A DNA stretch of 32,514 nucleotides, taken from Lachnospiraceae bacterium (GTDB lineage Bacteria > Bacillota > Clostridia > Lachnospirales > Lachnospiraceae). The stretch covers positions 1-32,514 of the forward strand of contig JAAWAC010000016.1 in the NCBI GenBank assembly GCA_022791975.1, written 5' to 3'. Made by a program: the position numbers and the translations under genes. Numbering within the stretch: the stretch's first letter is position 1; each line of letters starts with the position of its first letter. Of the stretch, positions 1 to 8,295 are shown in pieces. Under the pieces are notes generated by a model. That model was not told the origin of the DNA. It searched no databases and saw nothing but the letters and a program-made list of their open reading frames with translations.

Positions 1-376
1 ATTATAAATAATATGCTTTTTCCGTTGTAGCCACCCAAAAAAACTGTTAAAGCAGATTCTCTTATTGTAAATATCTATTACCAACCTGCCGGATAGCCTT
101 GCACTGTGCCAGATGGGTAAATAGGTCCTCTGCAGTGATTTCCTGTACTGGTTTGGCCAAGGCATGGAGCATCAGCCCTAGCTGGAGCTTATCATGTTCT
201 ATGGTTTTTTCGCTCCGGCCTGCCATACGCAGAGTTGCCAGGTACATATAGAAGTAATCCATATAGGTTTTTTCCTCCCGCACGGCCACATCCGTGCATT
301 TTTTGACCACGTCCTACTCGGCCAGTTGGTAATAAAGATACAGCCGCAGGTCAGATGTATGCTCTTTACGAAACAT
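1..376 (-). pseudogene. Tyrosine recombinase/integrase N-terminal remnant (nonsense codon plus frameshift)
   Basis: The minus strand encodes the SAM-like, DNA-binding N-terminal domain of a phage-type integrase. The open part (GTG near 310 down to a stop at 62) contains the typical 'GRSEKTIEHDKLQLG' helix and 'KPVQEITAEDLFTHLA' segment. Just before the stop the reading jumps by one base: the shifted frame continues as 'YNKRICFNSFFGWLQRKKH' to the window edge, which is the usual next helix of this domain (N-SFF-WL). On the other side, an in-frame TAG at 314-316 separates the body from a plausible true start, ATG at 374-376, with a compatible leader in the same frame. The gene therefore carries at least two disabling lesions. 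The catalytic domain (R..H-R-Y) would lie outside the window. It is probably a relic of an integrative element. Confidence 0.6.
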
Positions 377-388
377 ATTAAACCAAAC

Positions 389-913
389 AAGGCAATAAAA
401 GAGTCGATGGGAAAAGTACGTGATGAGATAATCGAGAGATTTGGAGATGAGCCCAGAGTCGCAGTTACATAAACGATTGATTCTTTTACAGTTGCCGTAT
501 ATGAAATTTATTATGTGTTTTTGCAGACCATTGAAGACGATATAAAGGAGATATTTGGGAAGCAATTACATTTGCTCAATGCATATCCAGAATTGATATA
601 TAAGAGGAATAATGCTTTAAATGGATATGTAGTTTATCAGACGGGAGTAAGTAATGAGTTGCATGTGTATAACCCAAATGAATGCCTTTTAGACGCATAT
701 AATGAGTACAAAGAGGAGGCAAGGAATGTTTGTGATAAATATAAAGCAGAACATGTAGCGGTGGGGGAAAGAAATCGCTGTAGTATTCAGCCGGAAAAGG
801 CTGACCAGCATACGCCTTTTCTGGAGCCTTGGAAGATGGCGTTTTTCGCTGAGGGAGTTTTAGAAAAACTACAGATGCTTTTTAGTAGGCTATCCTGTAT
901 AATGGAAAAATGA
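389..913 (+). pseudogene. Unrecognised gene remnant, interrupted by one TAA
   Basis: A single plus-strand frame reads through from about 389 to 913 except for one TAA at 470-472. The 26 residues before it ('...MGKVRDEIIERFGDEPRVAVT') and the part after it ('TIDSFTVAVYEIYYVFLQT...', ending 'LSRLSCIMEK') both look like real soluble protein: mixed charged helices, many Tyr and Asn. No family was recognised. If translation restarts, the ATG-less region after the stop would begin at a GTG at 512-514 or a TTG at 518-520, neither with a convincing ribosome site. The stretch is more AT-rich than the genes to its right and starts right where the integrase remnant ends on the other strand, so it is probably passenger cargo of a decayed element. 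A short real 3' gene cannot be excluded. Confidence 0.4.
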
Positions 914-970
914 AAATAAGAATCCAGAGGGTGTCAGGAAACAATTTAGGAACCAAAAGGGGGCAAACAA

Positions 971-1492
971 GTGGGTGGATTTTGGTTGCTATTACCGTTT
1001 TTGTTTATAAGGTTTGTTCTGCTGGCGGCTTTAAATAAAGAGGCTGTGGGGCGTGCAGCTTATTTTGCGCCTATGCAGGGGAAGGAGCGAATCGCTTATT
1101 ATGTTTATCAGATATCAAACGGCGTGCTATTATTGTTTCTGGTTTTGGGAAGAGGACGGGTGGACTTTTCCTGGTGGTTTTATTTGGGAGTGCTCTGTTA
1201 TGTAATAGGGCTGTGTTTGTGTGCGGCGGCGGTGGTGTGCTTTTCTGCTCCGGATGGTGACGGGATAAATAGGAGCGGGGTTTACAAGATTTCCAGAAAT
1301 CCTATGTATGTGGCTTATTTTATCTGTTTTACAGGCATGGCTCTGTTGATGCAGTCTTTGGTATTGTTGGCAGTGGTAGTGGTATTTCAGGTTTCTGCCC
1401 ATTGGATTATTCTTGCGGAGGAAAGATGGTGCATGGAAACGTTTGGGGTGGGTTATGAGCAGTATATGAAAGAGGTCAGGCGGTATCTTTAA
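971..1492 (+). CDS. Isoprenylcysteine carboxyl methyltransferase/PEMT-like membrane protein
   Basis: 173-residue integral membrane protein with about four to five hydrophobic segments. The C-terminal half has the ICMT/phospholipid methyltransferase signature: 'SGVYKISRNPMYVAY' (G-Y-x-x-x-R-N-P-M-Y), then a membrane span, then 'EERWCMETFGVGYEQYMKEV' (EE...FG..Y..Y...V), ending in R-R-Y-L. Proteins of this family use S-adenosylmethionine to methylate a lipid or a prenylated/thiol substrate at the membrane. The bacterial members are mostly uncharacterised, so the substrate here is unknown. The start is GTG at 971, chosen for the AAAAGGGGG ribosome site seven bases upstream; the ATG at 910 is in a different frame. 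It stands alone between the decayed element and a convergent acetyltransferase gene. Confidence 0.8.
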   Translation: MGGFWLLLPFLFIRFVLLAALNKEAVGRAAYFAPMQGKERIAYYVYQISNGVLLLFLVLGRGRVDFSWWFYLGVLCYVIGLCLCAAAVVCFSAPDGDGINRSGVYKISRNPMYVAYFICFTGMALLMQSLVLLAVVVVFQVSAHWIILAEERWCMETFGVGYEQYMKEVRRYL

Positions 1493-1597
1493 ACGGATTT
1501 GGAGTTGTCTTGGGATGTGCCAGAGCCAGCAGGGGACACAAGGTCTGGGAGGCCTTGCGTTCACATTGGGGTGGGAACGATTGCTTTGGAAGGAGCT

Positions 1598-2218
1598 CTA
1601 CACATAGGTATCTAAGTAGCGCTGTAATTTTTCAGCAAGCTTACCAATGTGTATCCCATCCACAAAGGAATGATGTACCTGGACGGAAAAGGGCATAAGG
1701 ATTTTTCCGTCTTTTTCATAAAATTTTCCCCAATCAAACAATGGCGTGGCATGGTCTTTCTTTCCTGATTCTGTGTGAGAAATGTGGGTATAGGACACCC
1801 AGGGGAACGGTGAAAACTGAAAAATATCATTTCCCATGGGGCCGGTAAAATATACCGTCTGGGTTTCTTCTGTTTTCTTTGCCAAAGCCACATAATCTTC
1901 CAGGGTATCCTGCATAGGAACATTTACCACTTTAAAAAGTTCCGTGTCCTTTCTTAGATATGTAAAGGAGGTGTGGATGGTGTCATAAATAGCGGGCTTC
2001 CCATCCACAAAACGACAGCGGAAGGCCTCCATTTCATTTGCACATTTTGATACTGCATACACAAAGGAAAAGGTAAAGGAATACCCTTTTTTTCTTATTT
2101 GGTGGAGAAAATTTGTCACATCCACATCAAAAGTTACACAATATTGTGGCTGAGCGCTATTTCTAAATATTTCATAGTGCATAGCCCTTTCCCAGGTAGA
2201 AACGTCAATAAATTTCAT
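1598..2218 (-). CDS. CatA-like O-acetyltransferase (chloramphenicol acetyltransferase fold)
   Basis: 206-residue protein with the full architecture of type-A chloramphenicol acetyltransferases (about 210-220 residues, cytosolic trimers that transfer acetyl from acetyl-CoA to a hydroxyl). Visible are 'FPWVSYTHIS', which matches the conserved PW-S-[FY]-T segment carrying the oxyanion-hole serine, and the active-site 'QVHHSFVDGIHIGK' (HHxxxDG, residues about 182-188) with the catalytic histidine and the structural aspartate. The start ATG follows GGAGGGATCTCT. The family contains both true resistance enzymes and chromosomal homologues with no proven drug activity, and this sequence does not decide between them. 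No mobile-element sequence flanks it directly. It is divergent from the MarR gene across 182 bases. Confidence 0.85.
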   Translation of the reverse strand: MKFIDVSTWERAMHYEIFRNSAQPQYCVTFDVDVTNFLHQIRKKGYSFTFSFVYAVSKCANEMEAFRCRFVDGKPAIYDTIHTSFTYLRKDTELFKVVNVPMQDTLEDYVALAKKTEETQTVYFTGPMGNDIFQFSPFPWVSYTHISHTESGKKDHATPLFDWGKFYEKDGKILMPFSVQVHHSFVDGIHIGKLAEKLQRYLDTYV

Positions 2219-2329
2219 AGAGATCCCTCCATATACAGATTTTCTTATATTCTGGCATAGGAAGGGAGAATTGGCAATAGCAGGGGAGGGAATTTGTAAA
2301 TTTTAATATTTTTACAGCAGCGCTTGCTT

Positions 2330-2387
2330 TTGCAGGAGAGCTATGGTAAATTTATAATAGTTCTATATAGAAATATTCTATTTAGAA
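2330..2387 (+). promoter_or_regulatory. Promoter with twin palindromic operators of the MarR/PNPOx pair
   Basis: TTGCAG (2330-2335), a 17-base spacer and TATAAT (2353-2358) form a near-consensus sigma-70-type promoter. Directly downstream lie two tandem 12-base palindromes: TTCTATATAGAA (2361-2372, perfect) and TTCTATTTAGAA (2376-2387, one mismatch pair), 15 bases apart start to start. Their place at the transcription start and their MarR-like AT-rich symmetry suggest autorepression by the downstream MarR protein. The protein-site link is inference. Confidence 0.65.
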
Positions 2388-2400
2388 TCGAGGTGATAAA

Positions 2401-2895
2401 TTGGATACAAAGGGTGGATTTTATATCACGCAGATCAAGCAGCTTCAGGACAGAATTTTTGAGAGGCTATTACTTGAACATGGCATGGAAATAAGCGGCG
2501 GGCAGGGGCGGATTTTGTTTATCCTGTGGAAAACAGATAAGCTTACCATCAGTGAAATCAGTGAAAAGACTTCCCTGGCTAAAAACACGGTATCAATCAT
2601 AGTAAACGGAATGGTTCAAAAGGGAATTGTGGAGAGGAATAGCAATCCACAGAACCGCCGCCAAACCATTGTGTCTCTCACAGAATATGCAAAATCGTTG
2701 CAGGCAAAGTATGAGGCCGTATCTCAGCAAATGAACCTTTTGTTTTATCAGGGCTTTTCGGAAGAGGAGCAGAAACGATTGGAACAATATCTTGCCCGGA
2801 TTTTGGAAACTCTGACCAATACCTTGCACACAAACCATTTGAAAGCCAGGAGGATTTCCTATGAGAACTCGAGAACAGATGATGGCGTTTATTGA
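2401..2895 (+). CDS. MarR-family transcriptional regulator
   Basis: 164-residue winged-helix regulator. The recognition region 'LTISEISEKTSLAKNTVSII' is followed by the wing 'NPQNRRQTIVSLTEYAKSL' (N-P-x-[ND]-[RK]-R), the hallmark of MarR proteins. Helices at both ends supply the dimer interface. The start codon is TTG at 2401, five bases after the GAGGTG ribosome site at 2390-2395. Its last 35 bases overlap the next gene, so the two are translationally linked. Such proteins bind palindromes as dimers and release DNA on binding a small aromatic ligand; the tandem palindromes just upstream are the obvious candidate sites. The ligand cannot be read from the sequence. Confidence 0.9.
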   Translation: MDTKGGFYITQIKQLQDRIFERLLLEHGMEISGGQGRILFILWKTDKLTISEISEKTSLAKNTVSIIVNGMVQKGIVERNSNPQNRRQTIVSLTEYAKSLQAKYEAVSQQMNLLFYQGFSEEEQKRLEQYLARILETLTNTLHTNHLKARRISYENSRTDDGVY

Positions 2896-3289
2896 GAAAC
2901 AAAAGGTGGCATGCATTGCTTCTGTGGACCAAGATGGTTTTCCCAACATCAAGGCGATGTTTGTGCCACGGAAGATAGAGGGGAACTGCTTTTATTTTAG
3001 CACCAATACATCATCCATGCGTACACAGCAGTTTATAAGAAATCCTAAGGCCAGCATATATTTTTACAGCAAGGGACGATTTAAGTATGAAGCCATTATG
3101 CTTGCAGGCACTATGGAGGTGTTGGAGGATGATGAAAGTAAGAGGGAAATCTGGCGTATCGGGGATACCATGTATTATAGGCAGGGGGTGACGGACCCAG
3201 ACTATTGTGTGCTGAAATTTACGGCAATCAGGGGCAGATATTATTGTGATTTAAAAACAGAGAGCTTTTCCATGGGGGATCTTCCATAA
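2861..3289 (+). CDS. Pyridoxamine 5'-phosphate oxidase-like (split-barrel flavin/heme-binding) protein
   Basis: 142-residue protein of the FMN-binding split-barrel superfamily. The order of strands is clear: 'KVACIASVDQDGFPNIKAM' (strand, turn, D-G-x-P), 'CFYFSTNTSSMRTQQFIRNP' (FxT...S.K...I..NP), 'ASIYFYSKGRFKYEAIMLAG' and a C-terminal 'CVLKFTAIRGRYYCDL'. Small members of this family bind flavin, F420 or heme and often act in stress or detoxification. True PNPOx activity is unlikely because the protein is much shorter than PdxH. The ATG follows AGGAGGATTTCCT, embedded in the end of the marR frame (35-base overlap), so its expression is coupled to the regulator. Confidence 0.8.
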   Translation: MRTREQMMAFIEKQKVACIASVDQDGFPNIKAMFVPRKIEGNCFYFSTNTSSMRTQQFIRNPKASIYFYSKGRFKYEAIMLAGTMEVLEDDESKREIWRIGDTMYYRQGVTDPDYCVLKFTAIRGRYYCDLKTESFSMGDLP

Positions 3290-3418
3290 GGGGACAGGCG
3301 CGCGCTTCCTGGCAGAGAGGCATGTTAATAAAACGGGCTAGATTGCATCTTGTGATTGGTAGAATCCTCCTCCAAGACCCTGTATAATGGGCATACATCA
3401 AAGATAGGAGGTAGCGCT

Positions 3419-3895
3419 ATGAGTTTAGGAAATCATTTATTTCAGGCACGGAAGAAAAAGGGATTCTCCCAGGAGGAGGTTGCTGAAAAATTGGGGGTGA
3501 CCAGACAGACTATTTCAAAGTGGGAGACGGATGAAACCCTGCCTGACATTCGCCAGTCCAAAAGGCTTGCGGTTCTCTATGGAGTGTCACTGGATGAGCT
3601 TATCACCTTTGACATTGACGTGAAGGAGATCCAGGAGGCCATTGACAGGACCAGCCAGGAGGTCACGGACAAGATAGACTGGACAAAAGCCTGGGGCAAA
3701 AAATATCCCATCCTTGCCAAATATCAAAACCAGGTGGACACACCCTTTTATGCAGGGGAGTTGGGGAGGCTGCTGGAGGATTTGGAAAAGAAATACGGAT
3801 ATGAAGAGCAGGATGCCTTCCTGGTCCTCAAGGATATCCTGGCGGTGGTGTGGAAAGAGAGAGGGAAGGTCGGCAAACAGAGGATGAAACAGTGA
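3419..3895 (+). CDS. XRE-family helix-turn-helix regulator
   Basis: 158-residue protein. The first 60 residues are a canonical Cro/C1-type HTH ('GFSQEEVAEKLGVTRQTISK' then 'WETDETLPDIRQSKRLAVLY' and 'GVSLDELI'), as in many Firmicute stress regulators. The C-terminal 90 residues are a soluble, charged domain of no recognised family, ending in a very basic tail. The start is ATG 3419 behind AGGAGG (3405-3411). An in-frame GTG lies further upstream but has no ribosome site and would add an unlikely extension. A TATAAT at 3383-3388 may be its -10 box, but no good -35 box is at the right distance. Confidence 0.85.
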   Translation: MSLGNHLFQARKKKGFSQEEVAEKLGVTRQTISKWETDETLPDIRQSKRLAVLYGVSLDELITFDIDVKEIQEAIDRTSQEVTDKIDWTKAWGKKYPILAKYQNQVDTPFYAGELGRLLEDLEKKYGYEEQDAFLVLKDILAVVWKERGKVGKQRMKQ

Positions 3896-3950
3896 CAAAG
3901 TACGGAATTACAAAGGGATGAAATCTCAGGGAGAAAAGTCCTGGGGATCA

Positions 3951-3984
3951 AGGAAAGGCAGCTGCAAAGGTAGCTGCCTTTCCT
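3951..3984. terminator. Bidirectional hairpin between convergent genes
   Basis: A perfect 13-base stem (3951-3963 with 3972-3984, arm AGGAAAGGCAGCT) closes an 8-base loop between the XRE gene (+) and the GH13 gene (-). Neither side has an immediate U-run; the nearest T-rich tract on the plus strand starts near 4003. It probably ends transcription from both sides or at least protects the 3' ends, but it is not a textbook intrinsic terminator. Confidence 0.6.
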
Positions 3985-4039
3985 GTATCAGACGGTTTTG
4001 GGCTATTTTTTTGTCTGCCATATTTTATTGAATAGAACA

Positions 4040-5878
4040 TCAGTTCTTGCTTCTGCTGGCCCAGACAAAATCGTGTGCCGGGAGCAGCACATCCACCATT
4101 TTTATGGGGGTTCCGGTCCAGAGGTTGGTCCAGTCTCCGGATTCCTCCATCCAGGCAGTCCGTTCCTGGTCAGAAAAATTGAAGATGGCAATAAAACGCT
4201 CCTCCTCATTCTCCCGCAGAATGGCCAGGAGCCCCTGATCCTTTACATCGTAGGTGTAGATAGCAGCGTCGCTGCGAAATACGGATCGCTCCCGCCTGAT
4301 TTTCTCCAGTCTGGAAAGGCCGTGAAAGATCAGGGCCTGGTGTGTGCCCTTTTTGTTTCGCTTCTCAGCCAAATCCCAGGGGAATTCTCCCCGGTGAATA
4401 TAGCGGGAATCCTGTCGTTTATTCTCGTTCTCTTTGTAGGTGTAGTCATTGAGCTGACCGATTTCATCTCCGCTGTAGAGCATGGGGATTCCGGACTGGG
4501 TGAGCATATAGGCGTGGAGCATCAAATCCAGGGTAATGGCCGCGATAAGCTTCTCCACATCCCTCTCATAGAGAGCGCTCTCCAGGCCACACATGGAGGC
4601 TGTGGTTCCGCAGAAACGGGCGTCCTGAGTGACAGGATCGTCATTATACAGCTCTCCCCGGCTGACACTGCCAGCATAGCGTCCGGTAAAATACTGATTC
4701 AGGAAACGCTTGTGCTCCACCTCACCCATGCCCCAGCCGGACAAGGTGCCATAGTCTAAGCCCCAGCCGATGTCATCGTGACAGCGCAGGTAATTGAGGA
4801 AGAGATACTCCTTGGGAAGTCCATTTACAATATCCATCTGCTTCTTTAAAAGCCGTACATCCCGGGAAGCTACCGTGTGCCAGGTGGTGGCCATGGTGGT
4901 CACATTGTAGAGCATATGACACTCTGGCTTTTCCACTGTGCCGAAATAGGGCGCCACCTTGGCCGGCTCCATAACCACCTCTCCCAAGAGAAGCACGCCG
5001 GGACACACGATCTCGCAGATCATGCGCATCATACGCACAATGGTGTGGACCTGCTTTCGATTGCGGCAGTCTGTCCCCAGTTCCTTCCAGATATAGGGCA
5101 CAGCATCAATGCGGATAATGTCCATGCCCTGGTTGGCCAGGTAGAGGAAGTTGTACATCATCTCATTGAATACCCGGGGATTCCGGTAATTTAAGTCCCA
5201 CTGGTAGGGGTAGAAGGTGGTCATTACATAATAGCCCATCTCCTCCAAATAGGTGAAATTGCCGGGAGCCGTGGTGGGAAACACCTGGGGCACGGTTCTG
5301 TCGTACTGTTCCGGGATGGAGGGATCGTCGTAGAAGAAATAGCGGCTCATATATTCCCCATCGCCCTCCCTGGCCTTTTTTGCCCATGGGTGATCCTCGG
5401 AGGTGTGATTCATAACAAAATCCATGCACAGGTTGATTTTTCTCTTATGGCAGGCTTGGGAGAGGGCAAAGAGCTCCTCCATGGTTCCAAGCTCTGGCTG
5501 CACCTTACGAAAGTCCGCCACTGCATAACCGCCGTCGGAGCGTCCTTTGGGGGACTCCAGAAAGGGCATCAGGTGAATACAGTTTACATTGCAGGATGAC
5601 AGATACGCAAGCTTCTCCTTTACCCCGGCCAGATTTCCGGCAAAGTTATCGATGTACAACATCATGCCCAGCATATCATTGCCACGGAACCAGCCCGGGT
5701 TTTGCTCCCGTTCTTCATCTAGACTGATGAGCTCCGGATCACGCTTTAGCGCATAATCGTGCAGCTGCTGGCACAGCTCTGCAAACATGTCGCTGTTGTT
5801 ATATAATTCCATGTAAAGCCACCGAAGCTCATCGTGATGTCTCTTCAGCCGTTCCTGAAACATGGACTCTGTTTTCAT
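4040..5878 (-). CDS. GH13 amylosucrase-like glucosyltransferase/sucrose hydrolase (subfamily 4-like)
   Basis: 612-residue alpha-amylase-family enzyme of the amylosucrase type (Neisseria enzyme 636 residues). After a helical N-terminal domain comes the (beta/alpha)8 barrel with 'MDFVMNHTSEDHPWA' , the nucleophile in 'GMDIIRIDAVPYIWKELG' (D258), the acid/base in 'LLLGEVVME' (E300) and the stabiliser in 'NYLRCHDDIGWG' (H367-D368). 'YPYQWDLNYRNPRVF' and the IWK-x-x-GT-x-C-x-N pattern are characteristic of GH13_4 rather than of ordinary amylases or GH13_18 sucrose phosphorylase. Such enzymes split sucrose and transfer the glucose to an alpha-glucan or to water. It is cytosolic (no signal peptide). 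It sits 62 bases after the alpha-galactosidase gene, with AAGGAGGAGCAAC before the ATG, as the last gene of the operon, so its natural substrate is probably the sucrose left after raffinose is cut. Whether it mainly polymerises, isomerises or hydrolyses is not visible. Confidence 0.85.
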   Translation of the reverse strand: MKTESMFQERLKRHHDELRWLYMELYNNSDMFAELCQQLHDYALKRDPELISLDEEREQNPGWFRGNDMLGMMLYIDNFAGNLAGVKEKLAYLSSCNVNCIHLMPFLESPKGRSDGGYAVADFRKVQPELGTMEELFALSQACHKRKINLCMDFVMNHTSEDHPWAKKAREGDGEYMSRYFFYDDPSIPEQYDRTVPQVFPTTAPGNFTYLEEMGYYVMTTFYPYQWDLNYRNPRVFNEMMYNFLYLANQGMDIIRIDAVPYIWKELGTDCRNRKQVHTIVRMMRMICEIVCPGVLLLGEVVMEPAKVAPYFGTVEKPECHMLYNVTTMATTWHTVASRDVRLLKKQMDIVNGLPKEYLFLNYLRCHDDIGWGLDYGTLSGWGMGEVEHKRFLNQYFTGRYAGSVSRGELYNDDPVTQDARFCGTTASMCGLESALYERDVEKLIAAITLDLMLHAYMLTQSGIPMLYSGDEIGQLNDYTYKENENKRQDSRYIHRGEFPWDLAEKRNKKGTHQALIFHGLSRLEKIRRERSVFRSDAAIYTYDVKDQGLLAILRENEEERFIAIFNFSDQERTAWMEESGDWTNLWTGTPIKMVDVLLPAHDFVWASRSKN

Positions 5879-5940
5879 GTTGCTCCTCCTTATTTATTTG
5901 GGAAAGAGACCAGACATTTCCTGTATCCGATCTCTGCTCC

Positions 5941-8124
5941 CTATCGTATTCTCTTAAAATATAGTTGATACGCCTGATACTCTCCAGTTTGCTCTGGCAG
6001 GGGGATACCCACCTCCATAAGAGCATCCGAGGCAAAGATCCGTCCGTTTTGCTGCTCCTCATAGAGGCAGCCTTCCGGCAGTCCCTTGAGACGAATATAG
6101 GTCACAGTCATATTTCCGTGGACCTCCTGCATAACAACGCCCACCAGCACCTCCGAGGCGTCCTCAGCAATAAATTCCCAGGCGCCGGCCTCCTCCTGGA
6201 AGGGATTTGTAAGACGATAATACAACCCGTTGCGAATCAGGGATTCATAGGTTTTATATTCCCGTATCTGCTGTCGGATCTGTTCCCGTTCCACCTCCTG
6301 AAGACTGCCCAGATCCAGCTCATACCCGAAGGTTCCTGCCATGGCAGTGATTCCGCGGGTGCGAAGAGGGGTTACCCGGCCGGTCTGGTGATTGGGAACA
6401 GCGGATACATGGGAGCCCACGGCGGATGTGGGGTAACCAAAAGAGGTTCCATACTGAATGCGTACTCGATCCAGGGCGTCGGTATTGTCACTGCACCAGA
6501 TTTGGGGGGTATAGTAGAGCATTCCTGCATCAAAACGACCACCGCCGCCGCTACAGCCCTCCAGCAAAATATGGGGATACCGCTGCACCAAACGCTCTAG
6601 GAAATCATAGAGCCCCAGCACATAATCGTGGAGAACCCGGCCCTGGTCCTTGGTGTCCCTGGAATAACAGTCAGAGAGGCTCCGGTTCATATCCCATTTG
6701 ATATACTCAATATTTCCCTGATCCAGCACCTTGCAGACCTCTGCAAAAATATGGTCCACCACCTGAGGTCTGGAAAAATCCAACACCAGCTGGTTTCTGG
6801 CCCGCACTGGATTGCGCCCGGGAAGAGACAGCACCCAGTCCGGGTGCTCCTTGTAGAGCTGGCTGTCTTCATTGATGCTTTCCGGTTCAAACCAGATACC
6901 AAATTTCAGTCCCAGCCCGTTGATTTTCTCAATCAGACTGCCCAGAGGCTCTCCCAACTTTTCCTCGTTGACATACCAGTCTCCCAGGCCACTGTTGTCG
7001 TCGTCTCGCTTTCCAAACCAGCCATCATCCATCACCAGCATCTCAATACCCAGGTCCGCTGCCTGCTTGGCCAGCTCATAAATGGAAGCGCCGCTGAAAT
7101 CAAAGTAGGAGGCTTCCCAGCTGTTCAGGAGAATGGGCCTGGGGCAATCCCTATACTTTCCACGGCATAGATGGAGGCGAAAGCACCGGTGCAGGTTCTG
7201 GGACAGCAGGGAGAGGCCCTGCTTGCTGTAGGTGAACACAACCTCCGGCACATGAAAGACCTCTTCCGGGTCCAGAGGGTAGGAGAAAAGCTCGTCGGAC
7301 AACCCTAAAAGGGCGCGGGTCTGATTGAACTGATCCTTTTCCACCTCGCCTTTAAAACCACCGCTGTATACAAAGGACATGGCATAGCAGCTTCCTGCCT
7401 CTTCGGTGGTTTCATGAGCTGCCAGAATCATCATGGGGTTATACTGATGACTGGAGGTTCCCCGACGGCTTCCGATAACATAGGCTCCGTGGGCAACAGG
7501 AATTCGCTGGATATTCCGCTCCATGGCGTGACGTCCATAGAAGGTGATAAGATCGTAATCTCCATATAGCCAGTCCAGGCAGGCGGCCTGGGCCTTCTCC
7601 AGATAGATTTTCTCCCCGCCTCGGTTTCGGATGGTGGCACTTCTGGTAATAATATCCAGATCCGGCAGCACCCCGTATAATAGGGTGACCTCCACGTGGG
7701 TTACCGGATCTTCCATAAGAATCTCAAGACTTTCCCCGTCCTTCTGGTCTGCATAGACAGCCGGGAGACCGGGAATCTGATATTTTCCAGGCAGAATCCT
7801 ATGGTCCCTATAACGGAAATCACAGCCGTAGGAGCTGTCTGCATTTTTCACAATGATTGCCGGGCTTCTGTAATCCCCTGTTCCCTGACAGGGCAGCTCC
7901 TGGGGCAGCACGTCCATGGAATAGGTTCGGTCTTCCCCTGCATCGTAGGGGTTCCCAGAGAAGCCCCTGTCCGCGTAGCTTAAGAGATAATCCATGCATC
8001 CTTCTGTTCTGCGCCCGTAATAGAGGTGCAGAAGAAACCCATAGCTGTCCACCTGCATTTGGTAGGTGGTATTTTTTGTATGCAATATGAATGTTTTATC
8101 TTTTTCTGAAAAAATAATACTCAT
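5941..8124 (-). CDS. GH36 alpha-galactosidase
   Basis: 727-residue retaining alpha-galactosidase that removes terminal alpha-1,6-galactose from melibiose, raffinose or stachyose. An N-terminal beta-sandwich domain is followed by the barrel with 'EMLVMDDGWFGKRDDDNSGL', 'LKFGIWFEPESI', the nucleophile in 'EYIKWDMNRSLSD' (D478), and 'EGCSGGGGRFDAGMLYYTPQ' then 'WCSDNTDA' with the acid/base D546. These match the numbers known for Geobacillus GH36 enzymes (D478, D548). There is no signal peptide, so the enzyme is intracellular and needs the transporter encoded upstream. The start is ATG 8122-8124, eight bases after AGGAGG; codons further upstream lack a ribosome site. There is no fused sucrose-kinase domain as in AgaSK of Ruminococcus gnavus; here the sucrose step seems to be given to the separate GH13 enzyme. 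Confidence 0.95.
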   Translation of the reverse strand: MSIIFSEKDKTFILHTKNTTYQMQVDSYGFLLHLYYGRRTEGCMDYLLSYADRGFSGNPYDAGEDRTYSMDVLPQELPCQGTGDYRSPAIIVKNADSSYGCDFRYRDHRILPGKYQIPGLPAVYADQKDGESLEILMEDPVTHVEVTLLYGVLPDLDIITRSATIRNRGGEKIYLEKAQAACLDWLYGDYDLITFYGRHAMERNIQRIPVAHGAYVIGSRRGTSSHQYNPMMILAAHETTEEAGSCYAMSFVYSGGFKGEVEKDQFNQTRALLGLSDELFSYPLDPEEVFHVPEVVFTYSKQGLSLLSQNLHRCFRLHLCRGKYRDCPRPILLNSWEASYFDFSGASIYELAKQAADLGIEMLVMDDGWFGKRDDDNSGLGDWYVNEEKLGEPLGSLIEKINGLGLKFGIWFEPESINEDSQLYKEHPDWVLSLPGRNPVRARNQLVLDFSRPQVVDHIFAEVCKVLDQGNIEYIKWDMNRSLSDCYSRDTKDQGRVLHDYVLGLYDFLERLVQRYPHILLEGCSGGGGRFDAGMLYYTPQIWCSDNTDALDRVRIQYGTSFGYPTSAVGSHVSAVPNHQTGRVTPLRTRGITAMAGTFGYELDLGSLQEVEREQIRQQIREYKTYESLIRNGLYYRLTNPFQEEAGAWEFIAEDASEVLVGVVMQEVHGNMTVTYIRLKGLPEGCLYEEQQNGRIFASDALMEVGIPLPEQTGEYQAYQLYFKRIR

Positions 8125-8204
8125 GTTGCCTCCTGTCATTCCATAAAAAGTCATACAATACAAGTCCGATTTGCAAGCCTGAAACCCTGCGATATTATAG
8201 ATTC

Positions 8205-8244
8205 AGCCATGCACAGGCCCCTCTAGGGGCTCCCATGCATGGCT
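8205..8244 (-). repeat. Long hairpin between permease and alpha-galactosidase genes
   Basis: Outer arms AGCCATGCA (8205-8213) and TGCATGGCT (8236-8244) are perfect complements, and an inner CCCCT-CT-AGGGG stem nests between them. The hairpin lies in the 171-base gap of the operon, on the 3' side of the transport genes. No U-run follows, so it looks more like an mRNA-processing or stabilising element that sets different levels for transport and enzyme genes than like a terminator (inference). Confidence 0.6.
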
Positions 8245-8295
8245 AAACAGCATTTCCTGATCCGCTACCATTTGTATCTGGCTAAACGGAAAGAA

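Noticed and set aside
3350..3388. Full promoter for the XRE gene
   Set aside because: TATAAT at 3383-3388 is good, but the only -35-like hexamers are 21 or more bases away, so only a possible -10 box is mentioned in the gene entry.
3998..4759. 253-codon open frame on the plus strand opposite the GH13 gene
   Set aside because: It is antisense to a fully conserved enzyme with intact catalytic motifs, has no ribosome site and no recognisable protein features.
5965..7170. Plus-strand open frames opposite the alpha-galactosidase gene
   Set aside because: Antisense shadows of a conserved GH36 frame, no start signals.
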